A DNA stretch of 5,312 nt from Candidatus Zhuqueibacterota bacterium 4484_188 (GTDB lineage: Bacteria; Calditrichota; Calditrichia; RBG-13-44-9): positions 1 to 5,312 of the forward strand of contig MVCZ01000211.1 of NCBI GenBank assembly GCA_002049825.1, given 5' to 3'. The notes beneath the pieces were generated by a model that saw nothing but the letters and a program-made list of their open reading frames with translations, was not told where the DNA came from and searched no databases. Position numbers and translations under genes: made by a program. How positions within the stretch are numbered: position 1 is the first letter of the stretch; each line of letters opens with the position of its first letter. Below are positions 1 through 5,235 of this stretch, piece by piece.

Positions 1-573
1 CCGTTGCGGGTTTTGGTATCGATTTGTGGATGAATCCGGGTAATTCTCCCGGCAAAGACTTTATCAGGAAAGGCATCCGCTAAAATCCGAACATCTTGCT
101 TCAGGTGTAGCTTGCGGATATCCAGTTCTGAAACCGAAACATCCACCCGCAGACGGTGGCTGCTCTGTATCTCAAACAATTTTTGTTTTGCCGGCATCAT
201 ATCGCCGATGTCAATCCAGCGTTTGGAAAGGATTTTTCGACAGCGCCTCCTGCCTGGCTTCCACCATCAACCGGGCGGAATTTATAATATCTTCCCGGAT
301 CAGGGGACTTATTAACACGACCACCTGATCTTTTCTGACGGCGTCGCCTTCGCGCACCAGCAGTTTGGCGATTTTGCCCTCTGCCGTGGAAAGAATGTTG
401 GCAACATTTTCCGCCCGAATGGTTCCGGGCAGTTCCAGCCTGTCCACCAGAGTTCGCACCTCTACCGGCTGCGCCTTTACTAACTTTGCCGACCCGGATT
501 TGTTAATTTTGGCAGGTGTACTTTCCTTTGAATTACAAGAAATAATCAAACATTCATTCGCAATTAAAAACAT
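1..573 (-). pseudogene. Periplasmic adaptor (membrane fusion protein, HlyD/RND type), frameshifted with internal deletion; runs off the left edge
   Basis: Family role: joins an inner-membrane transporter to a TolC channel across the periplasm. The first part (573 down to about 238) has a lipobox-like LIISC at residues 9-13, then a beta-barrel/lipoyl start containing RLELPGTIRAENVA and GKIAKLLVREGDAVRKDQVV, then the beginning of a helical hairpin (INSARLMVEARQEAL). That frame stops with TGA at 211-213. The next frame (239 down to 1) continues the same family: LSKRWIDIGDMMPAKQKLFEI, then RLRVDVSVSELDIRKL and the barrel strand VFAGRITRIHPQIDTKTRN. The rest of the hairpin and the first strands of the second lipoyl half are missing, so this is deletion plus frameshift rather than a single-base slip. 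The ATG at 573 is chosen because the lipobox follows it; an in-frame ATG at 639 overlaps the permease stop but gives an implausible N-terminus. The signal segment is odd, with Asn and Glu in the hydrophobic part and no positive N-region. It is the last visible gene of the efflux operon. Confidence 0.82.
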
Positions 574-623
574 TTCTTTTTGATTGACTTTGATTTTTGC
601 CGAACCTTCCACCACAATAAATA

Positions 624-1172
624 TCACAAAGGTTTCCATATCGCATTTGGGAATTCCGGGATAACTCGTTCAACCATCCACCCGGTTATGATGATAAATA
701 GGATGGTCAGAACAAGCCGTGCCGTCATAAAAGATAAACCCATAAATTGTAATTCTACCATCTCCTGCGGGATTTTTATACAGGCCCAGGCAGATAAAAA
801 TATTACTACATTTGAGACACTGGCCCCTTTTTTCCGCAGTGCTGCGGCAAGGGGAAACGCCACGTACAAAGGTCCGGTAGGCAGGGCGCCAAAAACCAAT
901 GCCATCAGTATGCCCTTTATACCTGAAGTCTTTCCCAAATTTTTAACAACCAGTTCTTTGGAAACCCAAACGGTAAACAACCCTATAAAAATCAGGATCC
1001 CGGGAAGAATCCAGGTTAGCTCAACTAAAATCGTTTTTGCCGCTAAAAGTGTTTTATGCTCGTGACCGGGAAAGATCAACAACAAAAAGCCGCCGGTAAT
1101 AAGACTCCCGGTTAAAATTAACCAATCCCCTGACTTCGTTGGTTGTATCTGTTTCACCATTTTCTCTTTCAT
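624..1172 (-). CDS. Permease, second half (two-gene UPF0718/ArsP-like permease)
   Basis: A 182-residue inner-membrane protein with about five hydrophobic segments (roughly residues 17-34, 50-70, 84-104, 119-133, 147-166). It carries the family signature G-A-L-P-T-G-P at 95-101, AFPLA at 105-109, KKGAS at 114-118 and IPQEMVEL at 134-141. The same pattern (AFPLA, small-residue Gly-Ala turn, P-x-EM-x-EL) recurs in the neighbouring protein, so the two look like the halves of one permease encoded separately. Paired half-size permeases of this type are known in other anaerobes, so the split is not damage. Its ATG overlaps the stop of the upstream half by four bases (ATGA), implying translational coupling; an ATG at 1160 is an alternative start. 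The transported substrate cannot be read from sequence. Context (ArsR, adaptor, TolC) suggests a metal or metalloid. The CSC motif typical of many one-gene relatives is absent. Confidence 0.8.
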   Translation of the reverse strand: MKEKMVKQIQPTKSGDWLILTGSLITGGFLLLIFPGHEHKTLLAAKTILVELTWILPGILIFIGLFTVWVSKELVVKNLGKTSGIKGILMALVFGALPTGPLYVAFPLAAALRKKGASVSNVVIFLSAWACIKIPQEMVELQFMGLSFMTARLVLTILFIIITGWMVERVIPEFPNAIWKPL

Positions 1173-1651
1173 AATACCAATCCCATCAGAAGCCCAATAA
1201 GAACAGCAACCACGAAACTCAAGCCATTGCGGAGCAAGGCGAAATCCCGCCCCAACTCTTTCATTTCTAATGGAAAGGTCACCACGCCAATCATGGTTAG
1301 TGTGGTAATAAAAGTTGCTACGGCAGTTATTGCAGCGCCATTATTCAAAAAAGATACCGCCAATGGAAAGGCAATGAGTGACGGAATATGTAGAACAGAT
1401 CCGAACAACGCCGCCAGCATAATGCCGCCAAATTTACTCTGCTCGCCCAGAAGTTGCGAAATGAGTTTTCGGGGAATGAAACCCATCATTATTCCGATGA
1501 GCACAACAATAAGCAAAATCAAGGGCAGTATTCTCAGAAAAACCTGCCACGCCACTTTCAACGCGGCTACTGTTTTCCCCCGGTCTTTTCCAAGGGAAAT
1601 AACCAATCCTGTAAAGGCGAAAAGATTAATGACAATCGCTGTGGTATTCAT
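1169..1651 (-). CDS. Permease, first half (two-gene UPF0718/ArsP-like permease)
   Basis: A 160-residue hydrophobic protein with about five membrane segments (roughly residues 3-20, 40-58, 75-96, 107-125, 141-159). Its core GSVLHIPSLIAFPLA (84-98) followed by NNGA (103-106) and FPLEMKEL (126-133) matches the pattern of the downstream half, supporting an internal-repeat permease split into two genes. Start ATG at 1651 is preceded by AAGGAA with an 8-base spacer, a good ribosome binding site. The gene begins 88 bases after the TolC stop and overlaps the second half by four bases (1169-1172), so the two are very likely co-translated and probably act as a heterodimer. The protein seems full length for a half permease and shows no frameshift, unlike the TolC and adaptor genes on either side. 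Confidence 0.8.
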   Translation of the reverse strand: MNTTAIVINLFAFTGLVISLGKDRGKTVAALKVAWQVFLRILPLILLIVVLIGIMMGFIPRKLISQLLGEQSKFGGIMLAALFGSVLHIPSLIAFPLAVSFLNNGAAITAVATFITTLTMIGVVTFPLEMKELGRDFALLRNGLSFVVAVLIGLLMGLVL

Positions 1652-1739
1652 TATGAATTTTCCTTTTTTAGGGTACTTCGCTTCTCTCCGGTCATTTGTT
1701 TTTACACGGCAAAAAAAGTTCGAACCCGGACTATCTCAG

Positions 1740-2770
1740 TTACAATAGCCCCAACGTATACAACATCTGCACCCGGGAGCGGTTGTAATTCACAATCGCT
1801 TCGTTTAACTGCAATCTGCTGTTTAACAAAGCTTTTTGAATGTCCAGCAAATCGGTGTTAGAGCGGCGTCCGGCGTGGTATTCGATCAACGCCAACCGGT
1901 AACTTTGCCGTGCCTGATCCACCGCTTGTTGCTGAATGCCAATCAGGGTTTCCGTTTCTTTCACTTTGCCTCTGCCCGGCGCATTTCCCAGTCATATTTT
2001 TTCCAGTTCGGATTCTTTTCCAACGCGGTCTCAAACAACCGGCTGGTGTCGGCAGGCAGCGGTTCAACCAGTAAAGAATCAGTTGGGACAAAAGTCACCT
2101 GTTCGGGCTTCCCCATAGCAACTGCCAGATTGTGGGAAATTAACTGGTAATCATTGTGTAGTTTCAGCAATCGCCCATCTAAATCAGCCAGTTCCACTTG
2201 TAATCGGTTTAATTCCAATTGCGACATGCGTCCGGCTTCCACCAGCAGACGGGCATATTGCTGCTGAACCTGCAGTTGCCGCCGGTTTTCCTGCAATATT
2301 TGAATTTGGTTGTCCAGTGAGAGAAGTTGAAAATACGCCAGCGAAATAGTGAGCTTCAGACTCAGCTCATCATTCTCAAAGCTAAGCCGCTGAGATTCCA
2401 CGGCAGCTTGGGCAGCCTTTTTACCGTTTTTTAATTTACCGCCGGTAAAAAGCGGTTGTTTTACCGACACTGTCGGGATAAAATCATTTTGGATATTCCC
2501 CAATTTGATTTTCTTGAATCCCGGAACAATATCCAGATAGCTGTATGTTAAATTCGCATTAATTTTTGGTAACAATGCACCGGATGCTTCGTTCAAGCCC
2601 GCCTCTGCACCCTGCAGCCTGGCTGCTTCGTTCAAGCCCGCCTCTGCACCCTGCAGCCTGGCACGTGCTGACTGTAATTGGTCATTTTGTTTAAGTGCTT
2701 CTTGAATAGCTTGAGTTAGTGAAAGTTCGAGCGAATCTCCGGAACTCTGCTGCCCCCAACCCGGTTTTCC
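1740..2770 (-). pseudogene. TolC-family outer-membrane efflux protein, start lost, internally deleted and frameshifted
   Basis: Family role: outer-membrane channel with a periplasmic helical barrel, partner of the adaptor at the left end. The first frame (2770 to 1961) opens right after a TAA at 2771-2773 and reads GWGQQSSGDSLELSLTQAIQ, i.e. mature protein just after a signal peptide. No ATG, GTG or TTG precedes it in frame, so start and signal peptide are missing. It then covers the first TolC repeat, including LPKINANLTYSYLDIVPGF and VSVKQPLFTGGKL, and enters the second repeat (LEKNPNWKKYDWEMRRAEAK) before TGA at 1961. The frame starting at 1967 reads KVKETETLIGIQQQAVDQAR, then IEYHAGRRSNTDLLDIQKAL, the C-terminal part of the second repeat, ending at TAA 1740. 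Roughly 90-100 residues expected between these parts (by comparison with repeat one) are missing. A 39-bp tandem duplication lies in the first helix. About 340 residues remain, against roughly 420-450 usual. Confidence 0.85.
2585..2662 (-). repeat. Perfect 39-bp tandem duplication inside the TolC gene
   Basis: Two identical 39-base units lie end to end (2585-2623 and 2624-2662). The length is a multiple of three, so the frame is kept and the 13 residues ARLQGAEAGLNEA appear twice in the first long helix of the TolC repeat. No mismatch separates the copies, which points to a recent slippage event or an assembly error. Thirteen extra residues would shift the register of a barrel helix. Confidence 0.95.
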
Positions 2771-2868
2771 TTACCTGTTTTGAATTTTCTCATACATTCT
2801 TTTTTTAAGGCTCCGTCAGCACGCTTATCAAATTTACCGAATACCTCATTCTCAATAAGATTCGCCAT
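2716..2868 (-). CDS. Orphan 50-residue ORF, probably the head of a gene cut off by a deletion
   Basis: An ATG three bases after the ArsR stop opens a frame reading MANLIENEVFGKFDKRADGA, then a Lys-rich stretch (LKKECMRKFKTGKENR). From about 2770 the same DNA is the TolC gene in another frame, and the ORF runs on out of frame until TAA at 2716. Only about the first 34-36 residues could be native. I recognise no family. The likely reading is that a small gene or gene start between ArsR and TolC was joined to mature TolC by a deletion that removed its own end and the TolC signal peptide. No clear ribosome binding site is visible, so it may simply be untranslated spacer. Confidence 0.35.
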   Translation of the reverse strand: MANLIENEVFGKFDKRADGALKKECMRKFKTGKENRVGGSRVPEIRSNFH

Positions 2869-2871
2869 CTT

Positions 2872-3252
2872 TTACGAATTACATTTTTTGCCCTTACTGG
2901 CAAAGCCGATGACACACACCCCATTTTCCCGCAGCGCCAGCCGATCCCTCAAGCGTTGTAAATCCTCCGGGTAACGACCCTTGAAATGATTTTGTATGAT
3001 TCTGAATAGATCTTTCATACATGGAGTTGCTTCCGGGTTTGGCTGATAACTTACCCATGTTCCCTTCTGGCTGGATACCATCAGTCCCGCATGTTTCATC
3101 ATGGTAAGACTTTTTGAAATTTTGTACTGAGGCAGCAGCAGGGCATCGACTATTTCACAGACACAAATTCTTTCCCCGCTTTGCAGAAAAAGGTTTAAAA
3201 TCCGTAACCGGGTTTCATCACCTAATGCTTTAAAAACCTGTGCAAAATCCAT
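2872..3252 (-). CDS. ArsR/SmtB-family metal(loid)-responsive repressor
   Basis: A 126-residue winged-helix repressor that would bind its own promoter and release it on metal or metalloid binding. Visible features: FKALGDETRLRILNLF (7-22, the ArsR helix), ERICVCEI (27-34) with the Cys30-Val-Cys32 pair matching the As(III)/Sb(III)-type CVC site, the recognition helix region LPQYKISKSLTMMKHAGLM (40-58), and the wing SSQKGTWVSYQ (60-70). Extra cysteines at 78, 113 and 124 could add ligands. The start is the ATG at 3252 because AGGAG lies five bases upstream and the family homology begins there; an upstream in-frame ATG at 3375 would add 41 residues translated straight through the promoter and operator. 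It is first in the apparent efflux operon and looks intact. The metal is inferred to be thiophilic (As, Sb, Cd or similar), not proven. Confidence 0.92.
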   Translation of the reverse strand: MDFAQVFKALGDETRLRILNLFLQSGERICVCEIVDALLLPQYKISKSLTMMKHAGLMVSSQKGTWVSYQPNPEATPCMKDLFRIIQNHFKGRYPEDLQRLRDRLALRENGVCVIGFASKGKKCNS

Positions 3253-3266
3253 GTAATCTCCTATAT

Positions 3267-3299
3267 GCTTATATGCGCTTATTTGCATATAATATAAGC
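3267..3299. promoter_or_regulatory. Probable ArsR operator (nested inverted repeats)
   Basis: Two nested dyads lie just upstream of the ArsR start. The inner one is TTATATGC (3269-3276) with GCATATAA (3285-3292), perfect with an 8-base spacer. The outer one is GCTTATAT (3267-3274) with ATATAAGC (3292-3299). A further ATATGC half-site sits at 3263-3268. The A+T-rich dyad overlaps the promoter -10, the usual geometry of ArsR/SmtB autorepression. Confidence 0.7.
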
Positions 3300-3318
3300 A
3301 AAAAAGTAAAATTGTCAA
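3289..3318 (-). promoter_or_regulatory. Promoter of the ArsR efflux operon
   Basis: Minus strand: consensus -35 TTGACA at 3313-3318, 18 bases, then TATTAT at 3289-3294 (TATATT at 3291-3296 with 16 bases is an alternative -10). The -10 is inside the operator dyad, so a bound repressor would block RNA polymerase. No other promoter was found inside the operon, so all downstream genes probably depend on this one. Confidence 0.65.
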
Positions 3319-3390
3319 GACTAAAAATAAAATTTTAGAGTAACCACGCGAAGCATAGCCATCAGATGACCCCAAAAATTATTTTTTTAT

Positions 3391-3419
3391 GTAATTTTAA
3401 TATTGCATTTTAAATTTAC
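3391..3419. repeat. Dyad element, copy 1 (10-9-10)
   Basis: GTAATTTTAA, a 9-base spacer TATTGCATT, then TTAAATTTAC; the arms match at 9 of 10 positions. The spacer differs by one base from the spacer of the copy at 4734-4762, and both are followed by ATG on the plus strand. Both copies lie downstream of a DUF5320 gene or remnant. Protein binding site, or relic of a duplicated segment. The stretch 3420-3507 beside it holds nothing else I recognise. Confidence 0.6.
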
Positions 3420-3507
3420 ATGTATTTCGTAAAACCGAACAACTATTTGTTTCCGATATTTCATATTCCTGCCGGCTGTTTTTTCAGTAACTGGCATGAA
3501 CCAATAT

Positions 3508-3639
3508 TTACTGCGGGCTTATTAGCATGAACAGAAACAGTCTCACTTCCACAGCTTCCGCTTCCTGTTGACGCAGTTGCAGACAGTCTTGGTAGTGTTT
3601 ATACCATCCGGTTCCATGCGGTGTTGTTAGTGGCTGATT
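3508..3639 (-). pseudogene. Degenerate C-terminal copy of the DUF5320 gene
   Basis: The minus strand reads WYKHYQDCLQLRQQEAEAVE from 3606, which lines up with WLKRYRDRLQLHRREMEAEL plus the following KAVEAR of the intact DUF5320 protein at 4894-5115, after dropping about six residues. The DNA also matches, including an identical 12-base run gcagttgcagac in both. Upstream, only NQPL faintly recalls the DQPASL of the intact copy, and the Gly/Met-rich N-terminus and a proper start are absent. The frame ends at TAA 3508. It starts just beyond the ATPase stop. This is best read as the decayed remnant of a duplicated DUF5320 gene. Confidence 0.65.
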
Positions 3640-3661
3640 TGGTGTTCCTTTCAGGAAAAGA

Positions 3662-4684
3662 TTATGCAATCGTACTTTTCAGCCCATCCAGCCAGTGCAA
3701 CGCATTTACTCCTTCCCCCAAAGGTAATTTCTCCTGGTGCAAATTAAGGACGACAGCTTTATTTAATTTCTGCTCTTTATTTAACCTCTTTAGATTTTGT
3801 GCCATTTTTATGCTCGGTGTTTTTGAGAACTTCATTTCTATTCCTGTGCATTTTCCGGCAAATTCGATAATGAGGTCAACTTCTACACCGTTCGCCGTTC
3901 TATAAAAGGAAAAGGGTGCTTTGTTAAACCGGTTAAGATACGCCTTTAGAAATTCCATGATTAAAAAATTCTCATAGATTCGGCCTTTTTCCGGAGATTT
4001 GAGTAACCGTTCCGGAGAATCAATTCCCAAAAAATAACAGAGAATTCCGGCACGGGTGGCAAGTACTTGAATAAAAATCTGAAACTGTCCTAAATCCGAA
4101 ACCTTTCTAATATTCCGAATATCCCGTTCAATGTAGGTTGATACATAAGATGCGAACCATAATTCACTGTTCAGGTTTTTGTTCACATAGTGTTCCGGAT
4201 AAAATCCCTGCAAAAAATGCTTGAACAAAACAGCCTCGTCGTAGAAATTTACCCGGTCATGATCTAAAATTTCCTCAACACTGAACGGATAAAGATGGAA
4301 AACAGCAACTCGTCCGGCTAATGACTCGGAGACACCGGACATTAAATTAAACATCTGCGATCCGGTTAACAGGTATTGCCCATAATTGTGGCGATTTTTA
4401 TCAATCTCCATTTTGATGTAATTTAACAACTCCGGAACATACTGAATTTCATCAATAATCATCGGTTTGGAGTAAGCCGTTAAAAACAACCGGGGATCCT
4501 GCATCGCTATCAGTCTGATTTGCGGATCATCCAGATTCAGATAAGTATAATCAGGAAATGCTTTTTGGAGCATAGTAGATTTTCCGCTTTGACGCCCACC
4601 GGTTACAACCACTGCCGGAAATTGTTTTAACGCCTGGTTTAACCTGGGTTCCAACCGACGATGGTAATAAATTTGGTTGCTCAT
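3662..4684 (-). CDS. AAA+ ATPase of the DUF4143 class, lacking its middle winged-helix segment
   Basis: 340 residues where this clade usually has about 380-400. N-terminal ATPase: Walker A GGRQSGKST (29-37), LNLDDP (49-54), Walker B MIIDE (75-79), sensor-type LLTGSQ (105-110), ESLAGR (120-125). Then YIERDIR (184-190) opens the DUF4143 part. The C-terminal nuclease-like fold shows EVDLII (268-273) and IEMK (282-285), i.e. E268, D270, E283, K285. Between LATRAG (208-213) and ILCYFLGI (214-221) relatives carry about 58 more residues, a DNA-binding-like winged helix ending in a Y-D-T-G strand. Here they are missing without a frameshift; the join is near 4046. ATG at 4684 has AAAGG six bases upstream. 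Cellular role in this family is poorly known; some members are discussed as antitoxin-like or defence-associated. With the segment gone the product may be inactive. Confidence 0.88.
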   Translation of the reverse strand: MSNQIYYHRRLEPRLNQALKQFPAVVVTGGRQSGKSTMLQKAFPDYTYLNLDDPQIRLIAMQDPRLFLTAYSKPMIIDEIQYVPELLNYIKMEIDKNRHNYGQYLLTGSQMFNLMSGVSESLAGRVAVFHLYPFSVEEILDHDRVNFYDEAVLFKHFLQGFYPEHYVNKNLNSELWFASYVSTYIERDIRNIRKVSDLGQFQIFIQVLATRAGILCYFLGIDSPERLLKSPEKGRIYENFLIMEFLKAYLNRFNKAPFSFYRTANGVEVDLIIEFAGKCTGIEMKFSKTPSIKMAQNLKRLNKEQKLNKAVVLNLHQEKLPLGEGVNALHWLDGLKSTIA

Positions 4685-4704
4685 GTTCAGCCTTTTTTAC
4701 TTAT

Positions 4705-4733
4705 ATTTTAAGAAATAAATGCTCATATTACAA
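4705..4733 (-). promoter_or_regulatory. Promoter of the DUF4143 ATPase gene
   Basis: Minus strand: TTGTAA (4728-4733), 17 bases, TAAAAT (4705-4710), about 20 bases ahead of the start codon. The -35 directly abuts the dyad element at 4734-4762, so a protein bound to the dyad would sit just upstream of RNA polymerase. Confidence 0.45.
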
Positions 4734-4762
4734 GCATATTTAATATCGCATTTTAAATATGC
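4734..4762. repeat. Dyad element, copy 2 (perfect 10-9-10 palindrome)
   Basis: GCATATTTAA, spacer TATCGCATT, TTAAATATGC; all ten arm positions pair. It shares spacer, TTTAA/TTAAAT arm core and downstream ATG with the copy at 3391-3419. Its GCATAT/ATATGC ends are also the half-sites of the ArsR operator. It lacks a G+C stem and T-run, so it is not a terminator; a protein-binding operator is more likely. Confidence 0.65.
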
Positions 4763-4808
4763 ATGTTATTTCTTTGGTCTCTCTTAAAAGCACCCATTGT
4801 TTCTTCAT

Positions 4809-4852
4809 AAAATTTAAAGGCACATCCCGATGCCAGAACACCGGGATGTGCC
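4809..4852 (-). terminator. Rho-independent terminator after the DUF5320 gene
   Basis: An 11-bp perfect stem, GGCACATCCCG (4819-4829) with its complement (4842-4852), 12-base loop, followed on the minus strand by TTTAAATTTT. It lies 42 bases past the DUF5320 stop and insulates the ATPase gene. Confidence 0.85.
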
Positions 4853-4893
4853 AGCAACAGTGAAGCGTTTTCAGCCTTCTTTCAGCAACCGAA

Positions 4894-5115
4894 CTACTTC
4901 TCCAGTTTGGCAATCCGCGCTTCCACTGCCTTCAGCTCCGCTTCCATTTCTCTCCGGTGCAGTTGCAGACGGTCGCGATAGCGCTTCAGCCATTCCGCTT
5001 CATCCTGCAGGGATGCCGGCTGGTCAAACCAGAATCCTCGGCCAAAACCCGGACCCATGCCGTAGGCAGCGCCAAAACCGTAACAGCGGCCCATTCCACG
5101 ATGCATTCCGAACAT
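4894..5115 (-). CDS. DUF5320 family small protein
   Basis: A 73-residue protein. The N-terminal half is rich in Gly, Met and aromatic residues (MFGMHRGMGRCYGFGAAYGM, then GPGFGRGFWF). The C-terminal half is a charged helix, probably a short coiled coil (EAEWLKRYRDRLQLHRREME to the end). This is the standard layout of DUF5320, whose function is unknown; family members are often encoded beside NifX/NifB-type Fe-Mo cluster-binding proteins and P-loop cluster carriers in anaerobes, and the partial gene to the right fits that. The ATG at 5115 is chosen over a GTG at 5124 because AAAGGAGG (5124-5131) lies eight bases before this ATG and would overlap the GTG. It is transcribed alone, between two terminators. 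Confidence 0.85.
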   Translation of the reverse strand: MFGMHRGMGRCYGFGAAYGMGPGFGRGFWFDQPASLQDEAEWLKRYRDRLQLHRREMEAELKAVEARIAKLEK

Positions 5116-5123
5116 ATTGCTCA

Positions 5124-5131
5124 CCTCCTTT
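5124..5131 (-). promoter_or_regulatory. Near-ideal ribosome binding site deciding the DUF5320 start
   Basis: AAAGGAGG on the minus strand, followed by eight bases and ATG. It rules out the longer GTG start, whose first base lies within this site. It is the strongest ribosome binding site in the window and suggests high expression. Confidence 0.85.
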
Positions 5132-5137
5132 CATATT

Positions 5138-5169
5138 GTTATACTTTGCTATTGCACAATATTGCAATA
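5138..5169 (-). promoter_or_regulatory. Putative promoter and palindromic operator of the DUF5320 gene
   Basis: A perfect 7-6-7 palindrome, TATTGCA (5150-5156), CAATAT, TGCAATA (5163-5169). A possible promoter overlaps it: TTGCAA at 5162-5167, 18 bases, TATAAC at 5138-5143. The strong terminator just upstream means the gene needs its own promoter, which supports the reading. The regulator is unknown. Confidence 0.5.
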
Positions 5170-5177
5170 ATACATTC

Positions 5178-5227
5178 AAAAAAATATTTACAAAGCTCCC
5201 GGCAGCAATCGGCCAACTGCCGGGAGC
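5178..5227 (-). terminator. Rho-independent terminator after the partial right-end gene
   Basis: An 11-bp perfect G+C-rich stem, GCTCCCGGCAG (5195-5205) with its complement (5217-5227) and an 11-base loop, followed on the minus strand by TTTGTAAATATTTTTTT. It begins 8 bases after the upstream stop codon. Confidence 0.85.
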
Positions 5228-5235
5228 CGCTCGTT

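Noticed and set aside
38..58. Small inverted repeat CCGGG/CCCGG
   Set aside because: Five base pairs inside adaptor coding sequence with no T-run; chance.
580..1065. 161-residue plus-strand frame
   Set aside because: Antisense shadow of the second permease half, which has clear membrane segments and motifs on the minus strand.
624..1651. Split permease as a broken single gene
   Set aside because: The four-base ATGA overlap, separate starts, complete motifs in both halves and the known two-gene form argue for a natural pair.
1710..1735. tRNA T-loop-like string GGGTTCGAAC on the minus strand
   Set aside because: The flanking bases cannot form a T-stem and no acceptor, D or anticodon arms are present; coincidence in the spacer between TolC and the permease.
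1143..1748. 201-residue open frame on the plus strand
   Set aside because: It lies antisense to the first permease half, has no family features, a Ser/Pro/Asn-rich composition typical of a shadow frame, and no ribosome binding site.
3253..3375. Longer ArsR start at 3375 adding 41 residues
   Set aside because: The extension would be translated from the promoter and operator, whereas ATG 3252 has a ribosome binding site and matches the family N-terminus.
3621..3905. 94-residue plus-strand frame with hydrophobic stretches
   Set aside because: Antisense to the C-terminus of the ATPase, whose EVDLII and IEMK motifs establish the coding strand.
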